Positions 1 to 8,307 are shown, numbered from the stretch's first letter. The stretch: 35,347 nt of DNA from DAOTVC01 sp034437215 (GCA_034437215.1 DAOTVC010000034.1:1-35347), one strand, 5' to 3'. Notes: a model not told the origin generated them from the letters alone. Numbers and translations: made by a program.

Positions 1-339
1 GAAGAGCGCGTTCTGCTGCTGCATCAGCTGGGAGAAGATCTTCGAGTACTCCTCTTGATTGTGAAGATACTGCTCGTGCACGCGCAGCGTCTGGCGCTGG
101 TGCTCGTAGGAGTGGGTCAGCCCCTGCTCCAGGCTCTCCAGCATCGGGGCGTAGTCCGGCGGTTCCAGCACAACGGCTGAGGGCTCCGGTCGCTCGACGA
201 CGGGCTGCGGATCCGAACCGTTGCCCTTCTCCGGGGCCCGGCTCTTGATCTCGATCTCCTGCTCGAGGGCTTTCTCGAAGGTGCTTTGCGTCCTCTCGCT
301 CACGTAGTTGTTGCCGTTCAACTTCACGACGAATGCCAT
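1..339 (-). CDS. N-terminal part of a polyketide-synthase-like protein (runs off the window)
   Basis: This is an open frame of 113 codons starting at ATG 339 and continuing past the window edge. The start follows a strong ribosome site (AAGGAGGAG, about 350-342). The visible part begins MAFVVKLNGNNYVSERTQ. It has a Pro/Glu-rich linker and then a Gln-rich helical stretch (HQRQTLRVHEQYLHNQEEY, ending SQLMQQQNALF). From memory, such helical segments follow the AT domain in HglE/PfaA-like synthases, ahead of the acyl-carrier domains. It lies 192 bases downstream of the KS-AT gene on the same strand, so it probably carries the rest of a split synthase (ACP, KR or DH). No catalytic domain is visible in this part. 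The function is inferred mainly from context and the helical segment. Confidence 0.6.
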   Translation of the reverse strand, partial: MAFVVKLNGNNYVSERTQSTFEKALEQEIEIKSRAPEKGNGSDPQPVVERPEPSAVVLEPPDYAPMLESLEQGLTHSYEHQRQTLRVHEQYLHNQEEYSKIFSQLMQQQNALF

Positions 340-356
340 GGCTCCTCCTTAAATAA

Positions 357-390
357 GGGAGTAGGGAGTAGGAAGTAAGGAGTAGGGGGG
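357..390 (+). repeat. Tandem 7-base purine repeat (GGGAGTA-like)
   Basis: About four and a half units of GGGAGTA, GGAAGTA and AGGAGTA lie between the synthase genes and end in a run of six G. This is simple-sequence DNA with several G runs. It lies between the ribosome site of the downstream gene and the pyrimidine-rich tract at 422-476. Confidence 0.7.
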
Positions 391-421
391 CAGATTGCCC
401 ACTCGATCTCCTGATCCTTCT

Positions 422-476
422 CACCTCTTACCTCTCACTTCTCTCTTCTTACTTCTCTCTTCTCACTTCTCTGCGC
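422..476 (+). repeat. Pyrimidine-rich low-complexity tract, partly complementary to 357-390
   Basis: Nearly uninterrupted C/T with recurring TTACTTCTCTCTTCT-like units. Read on the minus strand it is rich in GAAGTAAGAAG and resembles the GGAAGTAAGGAGTA tract at 357-390. The two can therefore pair imperfectly in a minus-strand transcript running from the KS-AT gene to the next gene. Confidence 0.6.
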
Positions 477-490
477 CGGCTCTGTACAAA

Positions 491-523
491 TCCCCTGATC
501 CCTTATCCCTGATCCCCAATTCC
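491..523 (-). repeat. GGGATCAGG-type short repeat
   Basis: Read on the minus strand, this stretch has GGGGATCAGGGATAAGGGATCAG. The same unit recurs at 29325-29355, and a related GGGGATCAG arm forms the hairpin at 29441-29469. It appears to be a dispersed intergenic repeat in this genome. Confidence 0.55.
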
Positions 524-531
524 CGCACCTC

Positions 532-3300
532 TCACCGCGCGTAGGGATCGACGTCATCCAAAGGCACCCCGGCGACCCGCAGCTGAACCACCGCATCCCG
601 CAGCTGTCTGTCGGAGGACTTGCTGCGGCTCGAGTTCAGCGCCACGGCGACGTGGGGGCGCTCCTCCAGGATCTCATTGACCAGGTTGGTGACGATGCGC
701 CGCGGCCCGATCTCGACGAAGATCCTGCCGCCCGCCTCGTAGAGCTGCTCGATCTGCTTCTTGAAGATGACGGGGTGAAGGATGTGGTTGGAGAGCACCT
801 CCCTGGCGCTCTCCGGCTCCTCGGGGTAGGGTTCCCCGGTGGTGTTGGAGTAGACGGGAATGCGCGCCTGGTGGAAGGGGGTCTTCCGGACGGCCGCCGC
901 GAAGGGCTCCGAGGCGTGGCCCACCAGTGGGGTGTGGAAGGCCGCCGAGACGGGCAGGGGGGTCACGCGGAAGCCCTTCGCGCCGAGCACTCGGGCGGCC
1001 TGCTCGATGGCGGCGGTGGGGCCGGCGAGCACCACCTGGCTGGGTGAGTTCTGATTGGCGAGCGTGACCTCCTCGAGGCTCTCCAGCTCCCTCTCGATCT
1101 CGTTCAGGGCGCCCTTGACGGCCAACATCGTCCCGGCATCCTCGAAGTCGGGGTCCGCGGGCGGGGCCATGGCCTTGCCGCGAGCCTTGACCAGGTCGAG
1201 GAAGCCCTCGTCGTCGAGGATGCCGCCCGCCCAGAGGGCCGAGAGCTCCCCGAAGCTGTGCCCGGCGGTGAAGTCGGGCTTGAAGCCCGCCCGCTGCAGG
1301 ATCTTGAAGAGGCCCGCGCTGGTGACGCCGATGGCGGCCTGGGCGTAGTCGGTGGCCCGCAGGGCCTCGTCCTGGGCCTTCCGGCTCTCGTCGTCGAAGG
1401 CCGGGATGGGGAAGACGACCTCCGACAGGGGCTTGAGCTCGTCCCTGAGGAAGCGGGCGTCCATGCCGGCGTAGCTCTCCCGCAGGGGCGGGAAGTTGAG
1501 GGCGATCTCGCGACCCATGTGCACGTACTGGGAGCCCTGGCCCGGAAAGAGGGCTACGACGGCGCCCGTGCTGTCGAGACCGCTCCGGCGGTAGTAGAGG
1601 CCCCAGGGATGCTCCCAGGTCTCGGCCTCGGGTTGCTTCTTGAGGATGGCGAGGGCGCTGCTGAGGAACTTGAGCGCTTCCTCCTGTGAGTCGGCGACGA
1701 AGCCCAGGCGCGCCGCCTCAGCAGGGATCTCCCGCTCCTTGCTCCGGTCCGTCAGCGCTGCGTACGCGCCGGCCGCTCCCGCTTCCTGCAGGGCCTCCAG
1801 GGTCTCCTCGCAGACCTCGATCAAGGCCCCGGGGTCGGCGGCCCAGAGCAGAACGGGCTGGGTGCCGCGGTGCAGGCGGTAGGGCGCTGTATGCTCGGTC
1901 GTGTACTCCTCGAGCACCACGTGGAAGTTGGTGCCGCCGAAGCCGAAGGCGCTGACGCCCGCCCGCCGGGGTGGGGCGCCCTGCGGGCGGATCCACGGGC
2001 GGGTCTCGGTATTGACGTAGAAAGGCGAGCTCTCCAATTCCAGTTTCGGGTTGGGCCTCACGACGTTGAGCGTCGCGGGGAGGATCTTGTGGTGGAGGGC
2101 CAGGGCGGCCTTCATGAGTCCGGCGATGCCCGCGGCCCCCTTGGCGTGACCGATCTGCGATTTGATGCTGCCCAGGGCGATGTGCTGTCCGCGCCCGTTG
2201 CTCGCTCCGAAGGCGATCTTCAGCCCCTCCATCTCGGCAGGATCCCCGGCAGCCGTTCCGGTGCCGTGGGCCTCGATGAGCCCCACCGTCTCGGGCTCGA
2301 CGCCGGCGTCCTCGTAGGCCCGGCGAAGGGCCTTGGCCTGTCCCTCGGGACGGGGGGCGTAGATGCTCTTGTAGCGGCCGTCGCTGGAGGAGCCGATGCC
2401 CCGTATCACGGCGTAGATCAGGTCCCCGTCGCGCTCGGCGTCCTCCAACCGTTTGAGGAGGACCATGCCGATGCCCTCGCCCGCCAGCATGCCGTCGGCC
2501 TGCTCGTCGAAGGGCCGGCTCTCCCCGCGTTTGGAGAAGGCCGGGGTCTTGCTGAAGCAGAGGAAGGTCAAGGGGGAGTTGTCGGTATCCACCCCACCGG
2601 TGACGACCATATCGCAGCGGTGCTCCAGCAGCTGGCTGAGGGCCACCTGAACGGCTGCCAAGCTGCTGGCGCAGGCGGCGTCCACCGTCGCGTTGATGCC
2701 GCCCAGATTCAGGCGGTTGGCGATGCGCCCGGCGATGACGTTGCCGAGCAGGCCGGGGAAGGCGTTCTCGTTCCACTCCACGTAGGCCAGTTTCATCCGC
2801 TCGACGATGGCCTCGATCTCCTCGTCGGCCAGACCGCTGCTCGCCAGAACCCTCCTCCAGACGGGGTACTCGAGCCGTGCCGAGAGGGGTTTGAGGAGTT
2901 TCAGGCCGCCGGAGACGCCCAGGATGACCCCGACCCGGTCACGATCGAACTCGGAATCCACGCCGTAACCGGCGCCCTCCAGGAGGTCCCGCGCGACGAC
3001 CAGGCCCAGCAGCTGCGAGACGTCGGTCACCTCCAGGAGGTTGGGGGGCATCCCGAACTCCAGTGGATCGAAGTCCACGTCGGGGATGAAGCCGCCGCGC
3101 TTGCAGTAGGTCTTGTCGGGTACATCAGGGTCGGGATCGTAGTAGTCCTCGATCCGCCATCGGGAGGCGGGGACCTCGGTGATGCAGTCTACGCGGTTGA
3201 GGATGTTCTTCCAGTACTCCTCGATATTGGCGGCTTGGGCGAAGAGCGCCGCCTGTCCGACCACGGCGACGGGCGTGTTCTGAAGCGTTCCTCTGCTCAT
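532..3300 (-). CDS. Type I polyketide / PUFA-like synthase, KS-AT module
   Basis: A 922-residue decarboxylating condensing enzyme with an acyltransferase. The ketosynthase spans about 8-465 with the full catalytic triad: Cys210 (DAACASSL), His345 (EAHGTGT) and His385 (SQIGHAKG). After a linker, the acyltransferase spans about 580-885 with the GQGSQ entry motif, nucleophile Ser682 (GHSFGE) and His789. The AFHT around His789 resembles the HAFH signature of malonyl-selective ATs rather than YASH of methylmalonyl ones. The family resemblance is to PfaA/HglE-type iterative synthases. There is no ACP, KR or DH in this polypeptide, so it needs the downstream gene at 1-339. Start ATG 3300 has AAAGGA nearby. 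It lies 98 bases downstream of an acyl-CoA carboxylase set that can make its extender. The product is unknown. Confidence 0.93.
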   Translation of the reverse strand: MSRGTLQNTPVAVVGQAALFAQAANIEEYWKNILNRVDCITEVPASRWRIEDYYDPDPDVPDKTYCKRGGFIPDVDFDPLEFGMPPNLLEVTDVSQLLGLVVARDLLEGAGYGVDSEFDRDRVGVILGVSGGLKLLKPLSARLEYPVWRRVLASSGLADEEIEAIVERMKLAYVEWNENAFPGLLGNVIAGRIANRLNLGGINATVDAACASSLAAVQVALSQLLEHRCDMVVTGGVDTDNSPLTFLCFSKTPAFSKRGESRPFDEQADGMLAGEGIGMVLLKRLEDAERDGDLIYAVIRGIGSSSDGRYKSIYAPRPEGQAKALRRAYEDAGVEPETVGLIEAHGTGTAAGDPAEMEGLKIAFGASNGRGQHIALGSIKSQIGHAKGAAGIAGLMKAALALHHKILPATLNVVRPNPKLELESSPFYVNTETRPWIRPQGAPPRRAGVSAFGFGGTNFHVVLEEYTTEHTAPYRLHRGTQPVLLWAADPGALIEVCEETLEALQEAGAAGAYAALTDRSKEREIPAEAARLGFVADSQEEALKFLSSALAILKKQPEAETWEHPWGLYYRRSGLDSTGAVVALFPGQGSQYVHMGREIALNFPPLRESYAGMDARFLRDELKPLSEVVFPIPAFDDESRKAQDEALRATDYAQAAIGVTSAGLFKILQRAGFKPDFTAGHSFGELSALWAGGILDDEGFLDLVKARGKAMAPPADPDFEDAGTMLAVKGALNEIERELESLEEVTLANQNSPSQVVLAGPTAAIEQAARVLGAKGFRVTPLPVSAAFHTPLVGHASEPFAAAVRKTPFHQARIPVYSNTTGEPYPEEPESAREVLSNHILHPVIFKKQIEQLYEAGGRIFVEIGPRRIVTNLVNEILEERPHVAVALNSSRSKSSDRQLRDAVVQLRVAGVPLDDVDPYAR

Positions 3301-3398
3301 CGGATTCCTTTCTGCTCTGCGTTAATCGGATTGGTGACCTGCGTGCTTGCACCTTGTTTCGGCATCCGGTTATTTACAACACCTCTCGCCCTCAAAAG

Positions 3399-3938
3399 TT
3401 ACGCTTTTTCGGCGGATCTTTCTACAGGCCGCTCACCTTTGGTATCTCTGGACCCGGCGATGCGTGCCAGCAGGACCCCCTTCTCCACCTCAGACCCGAT
3501 CTCGACGGTGAGCTCTGCGACCCGCCCGCTGCGGGGGGCCTGGAGGGGCATCTGCATCTTCATGGCCTCCTGTACCATGAGGACGTCGCCCTCTTCCACT
3601 CTGTCTCCCACATCAACCTGCAGGTCGACGATGAGGCCTGCCATCTGCGCCGTCACCTCGCCGGCGTTCTCCCGTCCACCCTGCCGGTCCGCCCGCCGGT
3701 GGTCCGGTTCTACCTGCGCGATGAGGCGGCGCCCACCGATCAACACCTCGTAGGCCCCCCGCTCCTCGCTGCGCAGATAGACCTCCACACTCTGGTTTTG
3801 GCGGCTCAGCTGGTGCAGACCGTTCCCGTTGAGGGAGACCAGGTCGCACTGCACCGGCTCGTCGTTCAGCAGTACCCGAGAGCCGTCGACCTTGACGTCG
3901 TACTCCCGACCACCAATGGATACGTAGTAGGTAAACAT
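3399..3938 (-). CDS. Biotin carboxyl carrier protein of an acyl-CoA carboxylase
   Basis: A 179-residue carrier that shuttles CO2 on biotin between the biotin carboxylase and carboxyltransferase. The C-terminal biotinyl domain (about 93-167) has the signature VQEAMKMQMP with acceptor Lys127 in EAMKM. Residues 1-80 form the beta-rich N-terminal region seen in propionyl-CoA/pyruvate-type carriers, followed by a short Arg/Gly linker. I chose ATG 3938 because AAAGGAGG lies just upstream. A GTG five codons earlier (3953) is in frame but sits over that ribosome site. The gene starts 11 bases after the biotin carboxylase stop, so translation is probably coupled. Confidence 0.92.
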   Translation of the reverse strand: MFTYYVSIGGREYDVKVDGSRVLLNDEPVQCDLVSLNGNGLHQLSRQNQSVEVYLRSEERGAYEVLIGGRRLIAQVEPDHRRADRQGGRENAGEVTAQMAGLIVDLQVDVGDRVEEGDVLMVQEAMKMQMPLQAPRSGRVAELTVEIGSEVEKGVLLARIAGSRDTKGERPVERSAEKA

Positions 3939-3949
3939 CGTGCCTCCTT

Positions 3950-5428
3950 TCACATGCCCATCTCTTCCCGCCAGGCGGTCATCCTCCAGCCGCCCCTGTC
4001 GACGACCGTCTCCGCCACCGGGCGGGCTCTTCGCCCACGGTGGGCCAGCAGCGCGGCAGCCAGAACGGCATCGCGTTCCAGTCTGTCGGACTCCTCCTGG
4101 GGCGGCTGGAAGGTCTCCAGGTAGGTGGTGTCGACGTTGCCCGCGATGAAGGGCGGGCTGTCGACGATCTGGAAGAGGAATTCCAGATCGGTGGGGACGC
4201 CGCCGATCTGGAACTCGCGCAAGGCGCGGCGCAGTCGCAGGATGGCGACGCCCCGGTTCTCGCCCCAGGCGATGACCTTGGCCAGCAGGGAATCGTAGTT
4301 CGCCGTGACCTGCATCCCCGCGTAGAGTGCGCTGTCTACGCGGATTCCCGGCCCACCCGGCTCCTTGAGGTAGCCGATCTCACCGGTGGCGGGCAGGAAG
4401 TTGCACTCGGGATCTTCCGCGAGCACGCGGGCCTCGATGGCAGCGCCACGCGTGGTGATGTACTCCTGGGCGTAGCGCAGCGGACGCCCCGCGGCCAGGC
4501 GCAGCTGCTCTTTGACCAGATCCAGCCCCGTGACCATCTCCGTGACGGGATGCTCCACCTGAATGCGCGGGTTGATCTCGATGAAGTGAAAGGCGCCCTC
4601 TTCGTCGAGCAGGAACTCGACGGTGCCCAGGCTGCGGTAGTTCAAAGCGCGCGCCAGGCGCACCGCGGCATCGAAGATGTACTTGCGCCGGGCGCTCGTC
4701 AGACCGTGGGCCGGCGCTTCCTCGATCAGCTTTTGACGGCGGCGTTGGATGGAGCACTCCCGCTCGCCCAGACAGAGGACGTGTCCCCTGCCGTCACCGA
4801 GAATCTGTACCTCGATGTGCCGCGCCCGCTGTACGAGGGGCTCCAGGTAGACCTGGTCGTTTCCGAAGGCCGCCTGGGCCTCGCGGCGGGCAAGGGCCAC
4901 CATCCGGGCGAGCTCATCGGGTGTGCGCGCCAACCGGATACCCCGTCCACCTCCACCGGCTGCGGCCTTTACCAACACCGGGTAGGGAACCCGGGCTGCA
5001 TCCTCGGGGCTGACGCCCGACAACGGCTCGTCCGGTCCGGGGAGTACCGGAAGGCCCGCTTCACGTGCCGCGCGGCGGGCCGCCAGCTTGTCGCCGGTCA
5101 GTTTCATGGTCTGAGGGCGTGGCCCGATGAAGGTGAGCCCTGCGTCTTCGACGGCCTGGGCAAAGGCGGGGCTTTCGGAGAGAAAGCCGTATCCCGGGTG
5201 GAGGGCCGTCGCCCCGCTCCTTTGGGCTGCCTCGAGGAGCCGGGGCAGGTTGAGGTAGCTCTCGGCGGCGGGAGCCGGCCCGATCTCCAACGCCTCGTCG
5301 GCGTAGCGAACGTGGAGCGCCTCCCGGTCGGCGGCCGAGTAGACGGCGACGCTGGGCACACCCAGGTCGCGGCAGGCCCGCAGAATGCGCACGGCGATCT
5401 CACCACGATTTGCGACCAGGACCTTCAT
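3950..5428 (-). CDS. accC: Biotin carboxylase subunit of an acyl-CoA carboxylase
   Basis: A 492-residue ATP-dependent biotin carboxylase. It carries an N-terminal VANRGEIAVRI domain, then an ATP-grasp fold with the Gly-rich loop AAAGGGGRGIRLA (155-167). It also has the QKLIEEAPA lysine region (232-240) and the catalytic FIEINPRIQVEHPVTEM stretch (282-298). The Pro in INPR, instead of Thr in E. coli AccC, is typical of the propionyl-CoA/pyruvate carboxylase branch. Length fits stand-alone subunits. Start ATG 5428 follows AAGGAGGAG. It lies 24 bases after the carboxyltransferase gene and 11 before the carrier gene, forming a three-gene carboxylase operon. Confidence 0.95.
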   Translation of the reverse strand: MKVLVANRGEIAVRILRACRDLGVPSVAVYSAADREALHVRYADEALEIGPAPAAESYLNLPRLLEAAQRSGATALHPGYGFLSESPAFAQAVEDAGLTFIGPRPQTMKLTGDKLAARRAAREAGLPVLPGPDEPLSGVSPEDAARVPYPVLVKAAAGGGGRGIRLARTPDELARMVALARREAQAAFGNDQVYLEPLVQRARHIEVQILGDGRGHVLCLGERECSIQRRRQKLIEEAPAHGLTSARRKYIFDAAVRLARALNYRSLGTVEFLLDEEGAFHFIEINPRIQVEHPVTEMVTGLDLVKEQLRLAAGRPLRYAQEYITTRGAAIEARVLAEDPECNFLPATGEIGYLKEPGGPGIRVDSALYAGMQVTANYDSLLAKVIAWGENRGVAILRLRRALREFQIGGVPTDLEFLFQIVDSPPFIAGNVDTTYLETFQPPQEESDRLERDAVLAAALLAHRGRRARPVAETVVDRGGWRMTAWREEMGM

Positions 5429-5452
5429 CCGTCTCCTCCTTCTCGGGTTCGT

Positions 5453-6985
5453 CTACAGGGGGATGTTGCCATGTTTACGTTTGGGCGTCGTCCCCCGCTT
5501 GTTGCGTAGCCTCTCCAGAGCCGCGATCAGGTAGCGGCGGCTCTCCTCGGGGTGGATGACGTCGTCGAGGTATCCTCGCGAGGCAGCGACGAAGGGGTCG
5601 GCCAGCTCCTCCCGGTAGCGCTGCACGAGCTCCCCCTGGACGCGCTCCGGATCGTCGGCTGTCGCGAGCTCCTTGCGCGCGACGATCTTCACGGCGCCCT
5701 CCGGCCCCATGACGGCGATCTCGGCCTGGGGCCAGGCCAGGTTGACGTCCCCACCCAGGTGCTTGGAGCTCATCACGATGTAGGCGCCGCCGTACGCTTT
5801 GCGAAGGACGAGCGCCACCTTGGGAACGGTTGCCTCCGCGTAGGCGAAGAGGAGTTTGGCGCCGTGACGGATGATCCCGTCGTGCTCCTGGGCGACGCCG
5901 GGCAGAAAGCCGGGCGTGTCCACGAGGGTGATCAGCGGGATGTGAAAGGCGTCACAGAAGCGGACGAAGCGCGCTCCTTTGTCGGAGGCGTCGATGTCCA
6001 GCACGCCGGCGAAGTGCGCCGGCTGGTTGGCGAGCACGCCCACCGTCTGCCCGTCCATACGCGCGAAACCCACGATCAGATTCTGTGCATAGCTGCGTTG
6101 GATCTCGAGAAACTCTCCCCTGTCCACAAGGATCTCGACGGTCCTCCGGACATCGTAGGGCTGTTGGGGATCGGAAGGGACGAGCTCTGCGATCTCGGGA
6201 GTTAGACGCCCCGGATCGTCGTCGCTGCCGACCGTGGGGGGAGGGGTGAGGTTATTCGAGGGCAGATAGGAGAGCAGCCAACGCACCTGTGATAAGAGTG
6301 TCTCCTCGTCGGGCGCGGTGAAGTGCGCCACGCCGCTCCGCTCCCCGTGAACGGCAGCGCCACCGAGGGTCTCGAAGCTGACCTCCTCGTGGGTGACGGC
6401 CCTGATCACCTCCGGACCGGTGATGAACATCTGGGCCGTTTTCTCGGCCATGAAGACGAAGTCGGTGATAGCCGGGGAGTAGACGGCGCCTCCGGCGCAG
6501 GGGCCTAGAATGACGGAGATCTGGGGGATGACGCCGGAGGCTCGCACGTTCCGATGGAAGATGTCGCCGTAGGCTGCCAGGGCGTCCACCCCCTCCTGGA
6601 TTCGCGCGCCCCCCGAGTCGTTCAATCCGATAAAGGGGGCGCCGTTCTCGTAGGCCAGGTCGAGGAGGTGGGCGATCTTGTGACCGTGAGCTTCGCCCAC
6701 CGATCCGCCCACGATGGTGAAGTCCTGCGCGAAGACGTAGACCGTCCGCCCATCGATCTTGCCCACGCCCGTCACCACCCCATCACCCCAGTTGTGCGCT
6801 GCGCTCTTTGTCCGGCTGCGCACGAAGGCGCCGATTTCGTTGAAGCTACCGGGGTCGAGGAGGCGCCCCACGCGCTCGCGTGCGGTCTCCTTTCCGCGGT
6901 CGTGCTGCCTGGCGATACGTGCCTCCCCTCCACCCTGCCGGGCGGCGACTCGCCTTGCGTCTAGCCGGACGTCCCTCGCCTTCAT
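5453..6985 (-). CDS. Acyl-CoA carboxylase carboxyltransferase subunit (PccB/AccB type)
   Basis: A 510-residue carboxyltransferase that moves the carboxyl group from biotin to an acyl-CoA. Both crotonase-like halves are present: the first with GGSVGEAHGHKIAHLLDLA and GPCAGGAVYSPAITDF, the second with DTPGFLPGVAQE and AYGGAYIVMSSKHLGGD. The end KHGNIPL is typical of PccB proteins. Residue 403 is Ile. In the characterised Streptomyces pair, PccB has Asp and AccB has Ile at this position, and the residue affects acetyl- versus propionyl-CoA preference. Acetyl-CoA use is therefore suggested. ATG 6985 follows AAGGAGG. The frame is open for 64 more codons upstream, but these lack a ribosome site. 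First gene of the carboxylase-PKS run. Confidence 0.94.
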   Translation of the reverse strand: MKARDVRLDARRVAARQGGGEARIARQHDRGKETARERVGRLLDPGSFNEIGAFVRSRTKSAAHNWGDGVVTGVGKIDGRTVYVFAQDFTIVGGSVGEAHGHKIAHLLDLAYENGAPFIGLNDSGGARIQEGVDALAAYGDIFHRNVRASGVIPQISVILGPCAGGAVYSPAITDFVFMAEKTAQMFITGPEVIRAVTHEEVSFETLGGAAVHGERSGVAHFTAPDEETLLSQVRWLLSYLPSNNLTPPPTVGSDDDPGRLTPEIAELVPSDPQQPYDVRRTVEILVDRGEFLEIQRSYAQNLIVGFARMDGQTVGVLANQPAHFAGVLDIDASDKGARFVRFCDAFHIPLITLVDTPGFLPGVAQEHDGIIRHGAKLLFAYAEATVPKVALVLRKAYGGAYIVMSSKHLGGDVNLAWPQAEIAVMGPEGAVKIVARKELATADDPERVQGELVQRYREELADPFVAASRGYLDDVIHPEESRRYLIAALERLRNKRGTTPKRKHGNIPL

Positions 6986-7191
6986 AGAAACCTCCTTGCT
7001 CATGTAAATCCTACTCATCGATAACACCGTGGTGGGTAGAGAGTTACGCTCGACCTCCTTTTGTCGCAGAATTGGGATGATTTCCTGCGCCAAGGGTAAC
7101 TTTTGTGGTGCGGGGGTGTTGTAATCTTTAACGAGCTCCCTGATCATCCGGCGTGTTCCTCCGCTCTCGGGGATCAAAACCGGCAGGGACT
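6986..7191. other. Divergent intergenic region between carboxylase and sigma-factor genes
   Basis: The region lies between the minus-strand carboxylase operon and the plus-strand sigma-factor gene, so it should contain the carboxylase promoter. I could not identify a convincing -35/-10 pair on the minus strand. An in-frame extension of the carboxyltransferase frame covers most of it. Confidence 0.4.
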
Positions 7192-7219
7192 TTGGTTTTC
7201 TCCTGAAGCAACTTATAAT
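7192..7219 (+). promoter_or_regulatory. Candidate sigma-70-type promoter for the ECF sigma gene
   Basis: A perfect TATAAT at 7214-7219 has a weak -35 (TTGGTT, 7192-7197) at 16 bases. It ends about 50 bases before ATG 7270. The -10 is strong and the -35 poor. Confidence 0.45.
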
Positions 7220-7269
7220 CAGGGTTGACGGTGGCCTGACGAGCAGCTGCGGATGCTTTGGGAGGATGT

Positions 7270-7824
7270 ATGGACGACGACAAGGAGCGGGCGTTGATCG
7301 CGCGTGCCCGAGAAGAGCCGGAGGTCTTCGGGGAGTTGTATCGCCGGTACATAGACCGGATCTACAATTACCACTACCGCCACACGAGCAACAGGGTTGA
7401 GGCGGAGGATCTCACCTCCCGAACCTTCTTCAAGGCGTTGCGACATCTGCCCCGATACCGGGACAAGAAGGGGGGCTCCTTTCAATCCTGGCTCTTTCGC
7501 ATCGCCCACAATCTCGTCGTCAACTGGTATCGAGACAACAGCCGCCATCCTGAGGTGTCCATGGACGCCCTGGACCCGCTGCCGGCGGAGAGCGGCAATC
7601 CTCATCGAGCGGTCGAGAAGCTCGAGGAGCAGGAGGGGTTGTTGCGGCTGATCGATGCCCTGCCCGAGGAACGCAAGACGTTGGTCATTCTGAAGTTCGT
7701 GGAGCGTATGACCAACGCCGAAATAGGTACAGTTTTGGGAAAGACGGAGGGTGCCGTCAAAGCGCTCTACTATCGCACCTTGGCAACTTTACGGGGGGAA
7801 GTTGGAGAGGAAGAATCGTCATGA
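7270..7824 (+). CDS. ECF-family RNA polymerase sigma factor
   Basis: A 184-residue sigma-70 family protein of the extracytoplasmic-function type. Region 2 spans about 16-88 (ELYRRYIDRIYNYHYRHT, then SWLFRIAHNLVVNWYRD, the region 2.3/2.4 helix). Region 4 spans about 120-176 with the helix-turn-helix MTNAEIGTVLGKTEGAVKAL. There is no region 3 or C-terminal extension. ATG 7270 follows GGGAGGA at ideal spacing. An in-frame TTG at 7258 is less likely. The stop overlaps the start of the next gene (ATGA), so a functional pairing is likely. The promoters it recognises cannot be told from the window. Confidence 0.92.
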   Translation: MDDDKERALIARAREEPEVFGELYRRYIDRIYNYHYRHTSNRVEAEDLTSRTFFKALRHLPRYRDKKGGSFQSWLFRIAHNLVVNWYRDNSRHPEVSMDALDPLPAESGNPHRAVEKLEEQEGLLRLIDALPEERKTLVILKFVERMTNAEIGTVLGKTEGAVKALYYRTLATLRGEVGEEESS

Positions 7825-8138
7825 ACAGACCATCTGAAGTGCCCGAGCAGCTCTCCCCACAGGAGCTGAGCACGTTGGAAGGCTCGATTGCTGCTGCTTT
7901 GACGCCTATGCAGGAGCCGGGGGAGCGGTTCGTCACGCAGCTGGAAGAGGAGCTGCTTGCCGAGGCGGAGCGCCGGCAGGAACAACAGCAGCTCTTGCAG
8001 ACCGTCGGGTTGGTGAGCGGGGGGATCGTTACGGTCACCCTGGGTATCCTCGGCTTCGTTCTCCTGCGACGGCAGCGGAAGGAGAAGGAGTGCGACGAAG
8101 CCCCGTCGCCTGCTCCCGCTGCCATCCTGGCGGGATAG
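7821..8138 (+). CDS. Small single-pass membrane protein coupled to the sigma factor
   Basis: A 105-residue protein with a Gln/Glu-rich, probably helical N-terminal half (about 15-60, including EELLAEAERRQEQQQLL). One transmembrane segment follows at about 61-83, then a basic RRQRKEK patch and a short Pro/Ala tail. It starts within the sigma gene's stop codon (ATGA overlap), so the two are translationally coupled. Position suggests an anti-sigma or sigma-tethering role. However, there is no zinc-binding HxxxCxxC motif, and the positive-inside rule would put the C-terminus in the cytoplasm. I do not recognise a family. Confidence 0.75.
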   Translation: MNRPSEVPEQLSPQELSTLEGSIAAALTPMQEPGERFVTQLEEELLAEAERRQEQQQLLQTVGLVSGGIVTVTLGILGFVLLRRQRKEKECDEAPSPAPAAILAG

Positions 8139-8307
8139 ATTGATCCTGCGGCTCTCTCGCGTAGGTCACAAATCACGTCAGCTCTTCCGGATGTAGGCTT
8201 TCTGTTCCCGGGCGTGTGGGTGAGCATGCACTCTGCTCTCCACGAGCATCGCTCTGTCTCGCGTCCCCCGTCCAGACAGACCTCTTTTCTCCCTTGCTTC
8301 TCTGAGG

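Noticed and set aside
1870..3753. A 627-codon open frame on the plus strand
   Set aside because: It is antisense to the KS-AT and biotin-carrier genes, has no recognisable domain, and its low-complexity composition reflects reading a GC-rich gene backwards.
6986..7177. A 64-codon in-frame N-terminal extension of the carboxyltransferase
   Set aside because: It has no ribosome site at any of its starts, whereas ATG 6985 has AAGGAGG and matches the family's N-terminus.
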